DNA of 64,000 nt. Source: Ruania rhizosphaerae. Lineage in GTDB: Bacteria; Actinomycetota; Actinomycetes; Actinomycetales; Beutenbergiaceae. Below, in pieces: positions 8,965-17,401 of the stretch; positions within the stretch are counted from its first letter, which is position 1, and every line of letters begins with the position of its first letter. The position numbers were made by a program, and so were the translations under genes. The notes under the pieces are model-generated. The model was given only the letters and a program-made list of their open reading frames with translations, made no database searches and was not told where the DNA came from. The stretch spans positions 372,001-436,000 of the forward strand of contig NZ_VSMB01000001.1 of assembly GCF_009805705.1 (NCBI RefSeq), given 5' to 3'.

Positions 8965-9857
8965 CGCGCCTCCTTCTTGAAAGTCCCTGTCAGGGTGAGG
9001 TTGGTGATGTTGATCGCCATGATCACGACCAGAAGGACGACGCCGACGGCCGACGCGAAGCCCAGATCATTCTCCTGAACCCCCTGGCGATAGAGGTAGC
9101 CGATAACAGTCAACCCCTGGTTGTTCGGGGAGTTGTTGCCGGCGTACAACATGAAGCTCTCAAGGAACATCGCCAATCCTCCGTAGACGCTGATCGTCGT
9201 GACGTACACGATGGTCGGCTTGAGGTTAGGAATGGTGATCCGGAAGAACTGCTGTATCTTGCTGGCACCATCGATCGATGCAGCTTCGTAGTACTCGGTG
9301 GAGATCGACTGCATTCCGGCGATGAAATACATGATGTTGACGCCGGTGTACCTCCACATCGCCAGGGCCAGCAGTGCGACCAGGCCCGGAATGTCTTCGC
9401 GGAGCCAGCGCACCGGATCCAGGCCGAAGAGTCCTACGACCTGGTTCATGAGGCCGGAGTCGGTCTCGGCAAACATGAGTCGGAAGATGATGCCGGCCAC
9501 CACGACGGAGGTCAGCGCAGGAACGAACAGCGATGCTTTGAAGAATGCTTTGACCCGGGCGCTACCGATCTTGGAGTTGATGATCGCCGCGAGGGCCATC
9601 GGTATTGGAATAAGGAGCGCAAGAGTGAACAGCATGTAGCGAACGCTGTTGAACAGCGCCTGCCAGAATACTCGGTCACGCCAGAGTCGTTCGTAGTTGT
9701 CAGTGCCGATGAAAGTGGACTCGCCGTAGAGCACCTCTTGAAAACTCATCATGAAGGCGCGAACGAGAGGGACAGTCCAGAATACGGCGAGCGTGATTAC
9801 GAATGGCGCGATGAAGAAGTAGGGCGCCAGACGCTGAGAGTAGAGGATTTTCTTCAC
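8961..9857 (-). CDS. ABC sugar transporter permease, MalF type
   Basis: I start at GTG 9857 (VKKILYSQRLAPYFFIAPF), preceded by GAGGAGGG; the frame is open further to 9959, but that part reads as Pro/His-rich noise. The 298-aa protein has six hydrophobic helices and the EAA loop YYEAASIDGASKIQQFFRITIPNLKPT. It pairs with the MalG-type permease that follows, overlapping by ATGA. A 64-bp gap separates it from the DUF916-type gene upstream on the same strand, so all five genes 6741-13765 could form one operon. Confidence 0.92.
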   Translation of the reverse strand: MKKILYSQRLAPYFFIAPFVITLAVFWTVPLVRAFMMSFQEVLYGESTFIGTDNYERLWRDRVFWQALFNSVRYMLFTLALLIPIPMALAAIINSKIGSARVKAFFKASLFVPALTSVVVAGIIFRLMFAETDSGLMNQVVGLFGLDPVRWLREDIPGLVALLALAMWRYTGVNIMYFIAGMQSISTEYYEAASIDGASKIQQFFRITIPNLKPTIVYVTTISVYGGLAMFLESFMLYAGNNSPNNQGLTVIGYLYRQGVQENDLGFASAVGVVLLVVIMAINITNLTLTGTFKKEAR

Positions 9858-9921
9858 GTGGTTCGGGCCCTCCTCGGTCCCATGGAACGTGGATCGGTGT
9901 TGTCGATGTGACCGACCATGG

Positions 9922-10986
9922 CTACCCGGTGCCAGAGGTGGCGGCCGCGACAGCGGCATCGATTCGCTTCTGCACTCGCCGGGCCGCCGTCCGACGACGG
10001 CGACGCCAGGCGATCACTGCGACAGCGATGATCACCACGAGAGCCATCTGGGCCCACGGCACCGTCCAGACTCCAGCGGTGACCGTGCCACCCTCGGGCT
10101 CGACCTCCAGCTCGTCCTCACCCACCACATGAGGCTGGAGGGCGATCATCAGCTGAGAGCAGACCAGCCCCCACAGCGAATGCTCCGACTGCATGCGCAC
10201 ACGCTGGTCCGGGAGCACTTCTCGCAGCTCCTGGGTGTTGCTGGAGCTACCGAGGCCGAACGCAGTAGCCACCTCGGATGTCGTCCTCGCGCCCAGGCGG
10301 ACATGGCCGGTGTTGTGCACGACGTAGCTGACCTGCACACTGCCCGGTGCGAACGGATTCCACGTCGGCACCCACTGCGCATGCACGTCCTCAGCGACCA
10401 GCTGTGCCTCCATCTCGCCCTCGACCTGCAGATGCAGACGCACACCGATCCGTGATGTGACCTCGACGGCGCGATCGGCTTGGGCCGCCAGCTCAGCGAC
10501 CACCCCTGCGGGGTGATCTCCCGGCCGCGCGTCGTCGGGCACGTCGATGATCAGGGGAATGGCGGCCGACTCCTCCGGTTCCAGCTCGATCAGTAACGTT
10601 CCGTCGGGCTGTGCTCGCGCCTGGTCGACCTCGCCGAACGTGACCCACGATCCGCCGTCCGTCGGTTCGTGATCCGGTGGGAGAACGTCGAACGCACCCT
10701 CAGCGCCGACCACGCCGTCACTGGCGTAGACGTGGAAGCTGGCCGTATCCGGACCGAAGTTCGTCACGACGACGCCATCGGTTTCCCGCGCACCGGGCCC
10801 CATCACCTGCCTGATCGAGACTCTGCTGTCGGGATCGTCGTCAGTGGCAGGTTGGATGGTCCAGGTGGTGCGCCCTCCCTCCTCACTGCCGGCAGACGCC
10901 TGGGCCGGGGGAACCGATACGAGGAGGAAGCCCGCAGCCATGCCGAAAGCTGTCGCGACCGTCGCGAGCGTATGAGCCTGTGCCAC
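9922..10986 (-). CDS. DUF916-like (WxL-interacting) surface protein with C-terminal membrane anchor
   Basis: GTG 10986 follows GGAAGGAGG by 7 nt; the open frame upstream lies in the previous gene. The 354-aa protein has a signal peptide (to about residue 33, ending VPPAQASA) and an extracellular beta-rich region. Near residue 50 it has SIRQVMGPGARETDGVVVTNFG, then domains resembling the DUF916 family (PF06030), and a C-terminal helix MALVVIIAVAVIAW followed by an RRRRR stop-transfer stretch. In Firmicutes, DUF916 proteins bind peptidoglycan and partner with WxL-domain proteins encoded beside them. Here the upstream neighbour ends in a WxL-like domain, which supports this reading. The assignment is by eye. 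Confidence 0.68.
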   Translation of the reverse strand: MAQAHTLATVATAFGMAAGFLLVSVPPAQASAGSEEGGRTTWTIQPATDDDPDSRVSIRQVMGPGARETDGVVVTNFGPDTASFHVYASDGVVGAEGAFDVLPPDHEPTDGGSWVTFGEVDQARAQPDGTLLIELEPEESAAIPLIIDVPDDARPGDHPAGVVAELAAQADRAVEVTSRIGVRLHLQVEGEMEAQLVAEDVHAQWVPTWNPFAPGSVQVSYVVHNTGHVRLGARTTSEVATAFGLGSSSNTQELREVLPDQRVRMQSEHSLWGLVCSQLMIALQPHVVGEDELEVEPEGGTVTAGVWTVPWAQMALVVIIAVAVIAWRRRRRTAARRVQKRIDAAVAAATSGTG

Positions 10987-11009
10987 GTCGTGGCCTCCTT
11001 CCGGACCTG

Positions 11010-11047
11010 CCGGAGCCGTGGTGCGACGTGCTGCACCACGGCTCCGG
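11010..11047. promoter_or_regulatory. Intercistronic hairpin between esterase and DUF916 genes
   Basis: CCGGAGCCGTGGTGC (11010-11024) and GCACCACGGCTCCGG (11033-11047) form a perfect 15-bp stem with an 8-nt loop. It occupies most of the 70-bp gap between the stop codon of the esterase gene and the ribosome-binding site of the DUF916-like gene. It could be a partial terminator or a processing or stability element that sets the ratio of the two proteins. Confidence 0.65.
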
Positions 11048-11056
11048 GGGGACATG

Positions 11057-13765
11057 TCAGTCGACCGGGAACAGCGAGACCGTGATCTCGCCGGTGTACG
11101 TTCCGGCGGAGGTGTCGACCGGCACCTCCAGCTCCAGCTCAGCCGTGGCGGTGGTCGAGCCGAATCGGCCCTCACCAGCGGCCTCGACGAGGCGCTGGGG
11201 CGCGGCTAGGCCGGTGCCGCCACTCATGAGTGTGCTGACCGGCTCACCCGCCTCGACGCCTTCGCCTGCGTCCACCAAGCTGGGCACCCAACCGAGGTGG
11301 CCGGCTTCGATCGAGCTACCGACGGTGGACAGTGCCGACGACTGACCGGAGACAGCCCAACCGGATGTCCCGGCCTGCTGGTCGTTGCGCGAGTCCGTCA
11401 CGGTGACCTCGGGCAGTGCACCGAGCATCTCGAGACGGTCACCGGCGTTGCTCGCCTCGTCGAGCGCCACCGCGCCACCGTGCTCGGCGACGGTCAGGGA
11501 CAGGTAGCCATCGGCGACCTCAGGAACGGTGGCTTCGATCTCGACACTGTCCCCGTCGTCCGCGGTTGCCTCGGTGAACAAACGCGGCGCGAAGTCAGCG
11601 AGTGCGTACTGCCAGGTGTCCCAGCCGTGCGGCCCTTCGAACCAGCCGTCGAACTCGTACTCCACTCCGAGCCGGTCGAAGATGTCGATGGCGTTGACGA
11701 CCGAGCCGTACGTGAAGTCGGTGATGTTGCCGTTGTACATGCGCAACAACGTGGTGCCGTCATTGATCGACTCCACGTCCAGGTCCGAACCGTCGCCGAA
11801 GTAGGCGGCCGAGAACGTCCCGATGTACGCGAACTCCCCGGGCCGATCCGTCAGGACGCCCATCGTGTGACCGCCGCCCATCGAGAGCCCAGCGAGCGCT
11901 CGCTGCTCGGGGTCGTCACTGACATGGAACTGTGACTCGGCAGCGGGAGCGATGTTGTCCATGAGCTCCGAGGTGAAGTCGCCGACGTTCCCGTTGCCCA
12001 TCACCACCACCATCTCTTCGAGGTTCCCGTCTCGCATGTGGTTGTCGAGAATGGCGGGTGCACGGCCCATCTCGACCCAGTCCGTGTAGGTCTGCCCACC
12101 ACCGTGCTGAAGATAGAAGACCGGGTAGGGCTCGGACCGTTCGGGGTCGTAGCCCGGAGGCGTCCACACCAGTGCTGTCCGCTCCTCGTCGGCCACACTG
12201 CTGTCGTAGGTCATCTCCTGGACCTCACCCCGCTCCTCCTCAGGAGCAGGCGTCACCAGCCGGGCGCTCTCACCCGGGACGAGGAACTGGCTCCAGGTCG
12301 GCTCGCTGGTCACACTGGTCGGGTTGCCGGTGTCCTTCTTGGCCTCCATGTCCACAATCAGGCGGTAGTGATACGCCCCCGGCTCCAGCGGTCCGACCGT
12401 CCCACGCCAGCGGTCGCCCGCCTTGCTCAGCTCCACTCGCGTCCAGAGGTGGCTCGCGCCCCAGTTCGCCCACACGGTCACGTGCTCGGCGTCGGCGAAC
12501 TCGGTGCTGGTCTCGAAGGTCACGTACCCGTCGTCGCTGACCCACGGCGTCGGGGTCGTGCCCGACTCGGGCGTCTCGAACGGCGCGTCGATCGTCTCGT
12601 GGCCAGGGCTGAGGCCTGGGAAGCGACCATCCTGGAAGAGCCGCTGAGCGAAGTCGCTGAGGTTCTCCTGCCATGCATCCCAGTTGTGGCCGGCGTCCGG
12701 GTTGGCACCGTCGAACTGGTACTCCACGCCCGCCTCGTCGAGCGCATCCATCGCGTGGTAGACGTCGTTGTAGGCGATGTCGGTCGGGTTTCCGACATAG
12801 AGCCTCAGCAGATCGGTTCCCGAGTTGATCTGCTCGACCGGTAGGTCATCGAGATCGAAGCGTCCGGCCCCGAAGGTGCCCAGGTGGGAGAACTCTCCCG
12901 GATCGGAGACGAGGACCTCGAACGTGTGGCCACCGCCCATGGACAGACCCGCGAGAGCCCGTTCCGACGGTTCGTCGCTGATGTTCAGGGCCTGCTCGGA
13001 CGCCGGGACGATGTTGCGGAACAGTTCATCGCCGAAGTCCGACACGTTCCCGTTGCCCATCACGACGACCATCGGCTGGATCTTGCCCTCGGCGTAGAGA
13101 TTGTCGAAGATCTGCGCGGCGCGCCCCACCTCGACCCAGTCACGATAACTCTGGCCGCCACCGTGCTGGAGATAGAGAACCGGGTACGGCTGATCGCGGT
13201 CGGCATCGTAGTCCGGCGGGGTCCATGCGAGGGCGGCACGCTCCTCCTGGGCCACCGAGCTCTCGTAGGTGAGCTCCTCCACCTCACCACGTGCACCGTC
13301 CGGGGCATCCATCAGCTCCTCGGCGCCTTCACCGTCCACCATGAAGGTGCTCCACTCCGGCTCCGAGGCCACAGTGGTCGGATTCGTCGGATCCTTCACC
13401 GGATAGTGATCGTCCGCCGTCACCTGGTAGTAGTAGTGGCCCGGTTCCAACGGTCCGAGCACGCCCGTGGCCGTATCACCACGCAACGTCAACCCGAACT
13501 CGGCCCAGTTCGCTGACGGCCCGAAGTTGCCTTCCGCGACGATCTGGCCGACGTCATGACCGACAGCATCCTCGATCTCGTCGACCGGGATCGTGAACGT
13601 CGCGAAGCCGTCGTCATCGACAGTCAGCCACGCGTCGTCCGCCTGTGCCGGCGACGCCAGTGCGACGGCGCCACCTGCGGACAGGGCAACACCTGCCGCC
13701 ATCGCCGTGGCCCGACGACGCAGCGATCTCCCGGGCGGTCGTCCTTGCTGAACAGCACTCACCAT
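11057..13765 (-). CDS. Secreted tandem esterase with C-terminal WxL-like domain
   Basis: The 902-aa protein has a twin-arginine-like RRR segment and a signal peptide to about residue 42. Two copies of an N-terminal E-set plus alpha/beta esterase unit follow: E-set 44-145 with esterase 155-385, and E-set 405-495 with esterase 505-735. Each esterase has YLQHGGGQ, a nucleophile in GLSMGGG (Ser275 and Ser628) and a His before a W-rich motif (H360; H713). The family resembles feruloyl/acetyl-xylan esterases (EsterD type). Residues 741-902 look WxL-like: GTSGWAVSGQ (W803), LGWVP and the end AGTYTGEITVSLF. It probably deacylates plant polysaccharide at the cell surface, held with the DUF916 protein. 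Confidence 0.82.
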   Translation of the reverse strand: MVSAVQQGRPPGRSLRRRATAMAAGVALSAGGAVALASPAQADDAWLTVDDDGFATFTIPVDEIEDAVGHDVGQIVAEGNFGPSANWAEFGLTLRGDTATGVLGPLEPGHYYYQVTADDHYPVKDPTNPTTVASEPEWSTFMVDGEGAEELMDAPDGARGEVEELTYESSVAQEERAALAWTPPDYDADRDQPYPVLYLQHGGGQSYRDWVEVGRAAQIFDNLYAEGKIQPMVVVMGNGNVSDFGDELFRNIVPASEQALNISDEPSERALAGLSMGGGHTFEVLVSDPGEFSHLGTFGAGRFDLDDLPVEQINSGTDLLRLYVGNPTDIAYNDVYHAMDALDEAGVEYQFDGANPDAGHNWDAWQENLSDFAQRLFQDGRFPGLSPGHETIDAPFETPESGTTPTPWVSDDGYVTFETSTEFADAEHVTVWANWGASHLWTRVELSKAGDRWRGTVGPLEPGAYHYRLIVDMEAKKDTGNPTSVTSEPTWSQFLVPGESARLVTPAPEEERGEVQEMTYDSSVADEERTALVWTPPGYDPERSEPYPVFYLQHGGGQTYTDWVEMGRAPAILDNHMRDGNLEEMVVVMGNGNVGDFTSELMDNIAPAAESQFHVSDDPEQRALAGLSMGGGHTMGVLTDRPGEFAYIGTFSAAYFGDGSDLDVESINDGTTLLRMYNGNITDFTYGSVVNAIDIFDRLGVEYEFDGWFEGPHGWDTWQYALADFAPRLFTEATADDGDSVEIEATVPEVADGYLSLTVAEHGGAVALDEASNAGDRLEMLGALPEVTVTDSRNDQQAGTSGWAVSGQSSALSTVGSSIEAGHLGWVPSLVDAGEGVEAGEPVSTLMSGGTGLAAPQRLVEAAGEGRFGSTTATAELELEVPVDTSAGTYTGEITVSLFPVD

Positions 13766-13856
13766 TGACTCCTCTCCTATGAGGTCCCGCCCGCCGCTCG
13801 TGCAGACCGCGCAAGCGGGTTCTGAGCCATCCGGCCTAGGGCGGATTTCCGTCGGA

Positions 13857-13868
13857 TACTACGTTGTA
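13857..13868. promoter_or_regulatory. LacI-type operator, site 1
   Basis: TACTACGTTGTA fits TAC-N-ACGT-N-GTA, an imperfect palindrome with a central CG like LacI/GalR-family sites. An inverted second copy is at 13888-13899, centre to centre 31 bp (about three turns). It lies 92 bp upstream of the esterase start. Confidence 0.6.
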
Positions 13869-13887
13869 TGCCGTTCACCTGCGAGTT

Positions 13888-13899
13888 TACAACGTAGTA
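13888..13899. promoter_or_regulatory. LacI-type operator, site 2
   Basis: TACAACGTAGTA is the exact reverse complement of site 1, so the two sites form a long inverted repeat. The spacing allows a dimer on each site on the same DNA face. The likely ligand is the adjacent LacI-family protein, if it is functional. Confidence 0.6.
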
Positions 13900-14143
13900 T
13901 GCTCGACATCGCTATCGTGGTTGGTCCTGGGAGGAGTTGTCAAGGGGTGCCCGAGCGCACCTGGCGAGTCACCCGTCGCCAACGCCGCGGCTCCACCGGT
14001 CTCGCATGGGACTGGGCGGAGCCGGTGCCATCACCGGCGATCGGGCGGGATGACTCACAAGAGCCGTACGATCACCCGAAACGGGACGGGCCCGACGTCA
14101 CGGCACGAAGTCCGTCAGCACGATCAAGATCTGGAGTGGTGAG

Positions 14144-15174
14144 TTGAGCGTGACCATGCGCGATGTCGCGCTTCTCGCACGGGTGTCGGTCAAGACCGTC
14201 TCGAACGTCGTCAACGATCAGCCGCACGTACACGCCGCAACGCGCGAGCGCGTGCAGCGGGCGATCACGGAACTGGGCTACCGGCCGAACCTCTCCGCGA
14301 GGGGACTCCGATCAGGCCGGACGGGAGTCATCGGTCTCGCAGTGCCGGAGCTGCGGCAGAACTACTTCGCTGAACTTGCCGATGCCGTGATCAATGCGGC
14401 AGAGAAGCGCGGGCTGAGCGTCATCATCGGACAGGCCGGCGCCGACCGAGAGCACGAGACGGCGATCATCGCCAACGGTCTGCGACAGACGGACGGGCTT
14501 CTCTTCAGCCCGAACGCCTGGGGACCGAGGACCGGGGCCTGCTCGACCACATCGACTACCCACTCGTGATGCTCGGCGAACGCATCTTCGGCGGGCCGAC
14601 CGATCACGTCACCATGCACAACAGCAGCGCAGCCCGGGCCGCCGTGGAGCATCTGCTCTCGCTGGGCCGGCAGCGCATCGCCGTGATCGGTGCACACCCT
14701 GATCGCCGCGAAGGGCAACTTCGCGCCTCAGACTTGCGCGTTCAGGGCTACCGGGAAGCGATCGCCATGGCCGGACTGACTCATGATCGCCGGCTGGAGC
14801 GAGCGGTCGCGCCCTGGCACCCACAGAACGGCGCCGACGCTACGCGGGAGCTTCTCGCTTCGGGTGTGGACTTCGACGCCATCTTCGCCCTCAACGACAC
14901 ACTCGCGCTCGGAATCCTGCGCGCACTGGGGGAGGCAGGTCGACGCGTTCCGGACGACGTGGCAGTGATCGGCTTCGACAACATCACCGATGGGCGGTTC
15001 ACGCTGCCGTCCCTGTCGAGTATCGATCCGGGGCGGGACGAGATCGCCGAGGTGGCCGTCGGGATGCTGGAGGAACGCATCGCCTGGGGCGTCCGCTCGG
15101 GGAGGCCACCGCGCCTGTACAAGGCAGATTTCCGAATCGTCGCCCGCGAATCCACGGCGGGCACTGACACATAG
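14144..15174 (+). pseudogene. LacI family transcriptional regulator, frameshifted
   Basis: The first frame (14144-14569) encodes the LacI HTH (MRDVALLARVSVKTVSNVVND) and the start of the sugar-binding core up to LLFSPNAWG. The rest continues one frame away, from EDRGLLDHIDYPLVML to 15174, with LNDTLALGILRALGE and VIGFDN. Adding one base in the G run at 14520-14523 restores a single protein of about 343 residues. It is either a real frameshift mutation or a sequence error in a homopolymer. The intact protein would repress the divergent esterase/sugar operon through the sites at 13857-13899. The TTG at 14144 has GGAG 8 nt upstream; GTG 14150 and ATG 14156 are alternatives. Confidence 0.85.
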
Positions 15175-15215
15175 TGGTGTTGACACACCACCCGCGCCGG
15201 TGATCGGCTCACCCC

Positions 15216-16409
15216 GTGACCATCTCTCCGTCAGCGTCCGAGGCGAGGGTCGCCGTCATCGGCTGCGGAGCGCGCGCGGGTATCGCCGCGCACGTGGCCG
15301 GCACCGGTGCGGGCATCGTGACCGCTCTGGTCGACCCCAACCCTGCCGCCCGCGAGCGCACGGCGGCGCGGCTCGTCGAGACCCCCGCCCAGTTCGCCGG
15401 GGTCGGTGAGCTGCTGCGGGCCGGCGCCGACGTCACCGCCGCCCTCGTCCTCACCCCGGACGACACACACGCCGAGGTGGCGATCCCGCTGCTGGAGGCC
15501 GGCATTGCCGTCTTCTGCGAGAAGCCGATCACCATCACGACGGCGGACGCGGACCGGGTGCTGGCCGCCGCCGCCGATAGCGGCACGCCGCTGTACGTGG
15601 GCCACAACATGCGGCACATGAGCGTGGTCACCACGATGCGCGACATCATCGGCCGCGGTGAGATCGGTGACGTGAAGGCGATCTGGTGCCGCCATTTCGT
15701 CGGGCACGGTGGCGATTACTACTTCAAGGATTGGCACGCTGAGCGCGCCCACGGCACCGGGCTGCTGCTGCAGAAGGGCGCGCACGACATCGACGTGATC
15801 CACTGGCTCGCGGGTGCGTACACCACCCGGGTGACCGGGATGGGCGGGCTCACTCTGTACGACCAGGTCACCGATCGCCGGGACAACTCCGACCGCACCA
15901 TGGCCGCCTGGTTCTCCGAGGACAACTGGCCGCCGCTCGCCCAGCGCGAGCTGAATCCGGTGATCGACGTGGAGGATCTGTCCATGGTGCAGATGCAACT
16001 CGAGGGCGGGATCTTCGCCTCCTACCAGCAGTGCCACTACACCCCGGACTACTGGCGCAACTACACGGTGATCGGCACCGAGGGGCGACTGGAGAACTTC
16101 GGAGATTCCGCCGGCGGAGTCGTGCGCGTGTGGAACCGTCGCTCCGGGTACCGCGCCGATGGCGATGCCGAGTACCCGATCGTCAGTGACGCGGGCGGCC
16201 ACGGAGATGCCGATCAACGCACGATCACCGAGTTCCTCGACTTCGCCGCCCACGGAGGCGCCACCGCCACGTCTCCTGTGGCGGCGCGGAACGCCGTCGC
16301 CACCGCGGTGGCCGCCACAGAATCGCTCCGGGCTGGTTCCCTCCCGCAGGAGGTCCCAGCCCTGGATCCAGCCATCGCCTCCTTCTTCGACGGAAAGGCC
16401 ACCTCGTGA
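15216..16409 (+). CDS. Gfo/Idh/MocA family oxidoreductase
   Basis: The 397-aa protein has a Rossmann NAD(P)-binding domain (VAVIGCGARAGIAAHV at 12-27), the CEKPI motif near residue 107 and a C-terminal alpha/beta substrate domain with GLLLQKGAHDIDVIHWLAG. It belongs to the glucose-fructose oxidoreductase/inositol dehydrogenase/MocA family, which oxidises or epimerises sugars and cyclitols. It is the first of three such genes joined by 4-bp overlaps (GTGA, ATGA). This suggests stepwise redox steps on one sugar derivative. The start is GTG with no clear ribosome-binding site. Confidence 0.92.
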   Translation: MTISPSASEARVAVIGCGARAGIAAHVAGTGAGIVTALVDPNPAARERTAARLVETPAQFAGVGELLRAGADVTAALVLTPDDTHAEVAIPLLEAGIAVFCEKPITITTADADRVLAAAADSGTPLYVGHNMRHMSVVTTMRDIIGRGEIGDVKAIWCRHFVGHGGDYYFKDWHAERAHGTGLLLQKGAHDIDVIHWLAGAYTTRVTGMGGLTLYDQVTDRRDNSDRTMAAWFSEDNWPPLAQRELNPVIDVEDLSMVQMQLEGGIFASYQQCHYTPDYWRNYTVIGTEGRLENFGDSAGGVVRVWNRRSGYRADGDAEYPIVSDAGGHGDADQRTITEFLDFAAHGGATATSPVAARNAVATAVAATESLRAGSLPQEVPALDPAIASFFDGKATS

Positions 16410-17401
16410 ACCACCCCGACCCGCTGCGCGTGGGACTGATCGGCGCCGGAGGTATCGCCGGCGTGCATGCCCCCGCATGGCGCAGCCTCGGCGCCGACCT
16501 CGTGGTGCATTCCCTGCACGGGGCGGATGACCTCGCGCAGCGGCACGGCGCCAGCACCGCCGATTCCCTCGACGATCTGCTCGCGCGGGTGGATGTGGTG
16601 GGCATCCTCACCCCCACTGCCACGCACGCGGAGATCGCCCTGGCCGCGATCGCTGCAGGCAAGCATGTGGTGTGCGAGAAGCCGCTGGCGCGCACGGCCG
16701 ACCAGGCCCAGCAGATCGTCGATGCCGCCGAGCGTGCCGACGTGCGGCTTTTTCCGGCGCATGTGGTGCGGTACTTCCCCGCCTATGCCGCCGCCCACGC
16801 GTCCGTGACGGCGGGGCGGATCGGGCAGGTGGCGGTGAGCCGGTTCCGCCGCGCGAGCGCGGCCCCGGCCTCGCCATGGTTCTTCGACGAAGCCGTCTCG
16901 GGCGGGATCGTGATGGATCAGATGATCCACGATCTCGATCAGGCGCTCTGGTTGGCCGGTGCGGTCACCCACGTGTTCGCTCGCTCGGTCACGCGTACCG
17001 ACGACGGCGTCCGCACCGCGAGCGCGACCGTCACCCTCACGCATGGTTCCGGTGCGATCAGCCACGTGCACGGGGTGTGGGGGCATGCGCACCTGCCGTT
17101 CTCTTCCTCGTTCGAGATCGCCGGCAGTGAGGGGCTGCTGCGGCACGACTCGGCCCGGGAGGATGCCGTGCGGCTGCACCTGCCCCCGGCGCCGGGAGGC
17201 GGGTATCTGCCGGAGGTGGACGTGATGGACAGCCCATACACGGCAGAGATCGTGGATTTCGCGGCGGCGCTCCGGGAGGGGCGGGAGGCAACGGTGACCG
17301 GCCTCGACGGGGTGCACGCCGTCCGGTTGGCGGAGGCGGCGAACGAGTCGATCCGCACCGGCGCAGTGGTCGAGATCGAGACGCAGGAGGCACTCCGATG
17401 A
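16406..17401 (+). CDS. Gfo/Idh/MocA family oxidoreductase
   Basis: The 331-aa protein starts with GTG overlapping the previous stop. It has a full Rossmann motif (VGLIGAGGIAGVHAPAW), CEKPLA near residue 91 and the C-terminal GGIVMDQMIHDLDQALWLAG, where the DxxxHDLD-like segment carries the catalytic His. It is a second member of the three-gene dehydrogenase set; the sugar substrate is unknown. Confidence 0.92.
   Translation: MNHPDPLRVGLIGAGGIAGVHAPAWRSLGADLVVHSLHGADDLAQRHGASTADSLDDLLARVDVVGILTPTATHAEIALAAIAAGKHVVCEKPLARTADQAQQIVDAAERADVRLFPAHVVRYFPAYAAAHASVTAGRIGQVAVSRFRRASAAPASPWFFDEAVSGGIVMDQMIHDLDQALWLAGAVTHVFARSVTRTDDGVRTASATVTLTHGSGAISHVHGVWGHAHLPFSSSFEIAGSEGLLRHDSAREDAVRLHLPPAPGGGYLPEVDVMDSPYTAEIVDFAAALREGREATVTGLDGVHAVRLAEAANESIRTGAVVEIETQEALR

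Larger units (their letters stand above)
13766..14143. other. Divergent regulatory region without a gene
   Basis: The 378-bp gap separates the esterase operon (minus strand) from the lacI-type gene (plus strand). It holds two operator-like sites at 13857-13868 and 13888-13899. I see no further ORF with a good start, no RNA gene and no terminator in the remaining 240 bp. Confidence 0.6.

Noticed and set aside
14144-15174. Programmed frameshifting in lacI
   Set aside because: There is no slippery heptamer with a following stem known to work, and the change is in a plain G run; mutation or sequence error is simpler.
15180-15215. A TTGACA promoter before the first dehydrogenase
   Set aside because: A TTGACA box is at 15180 but no good -10 hexamer follows at 16-18 bp.
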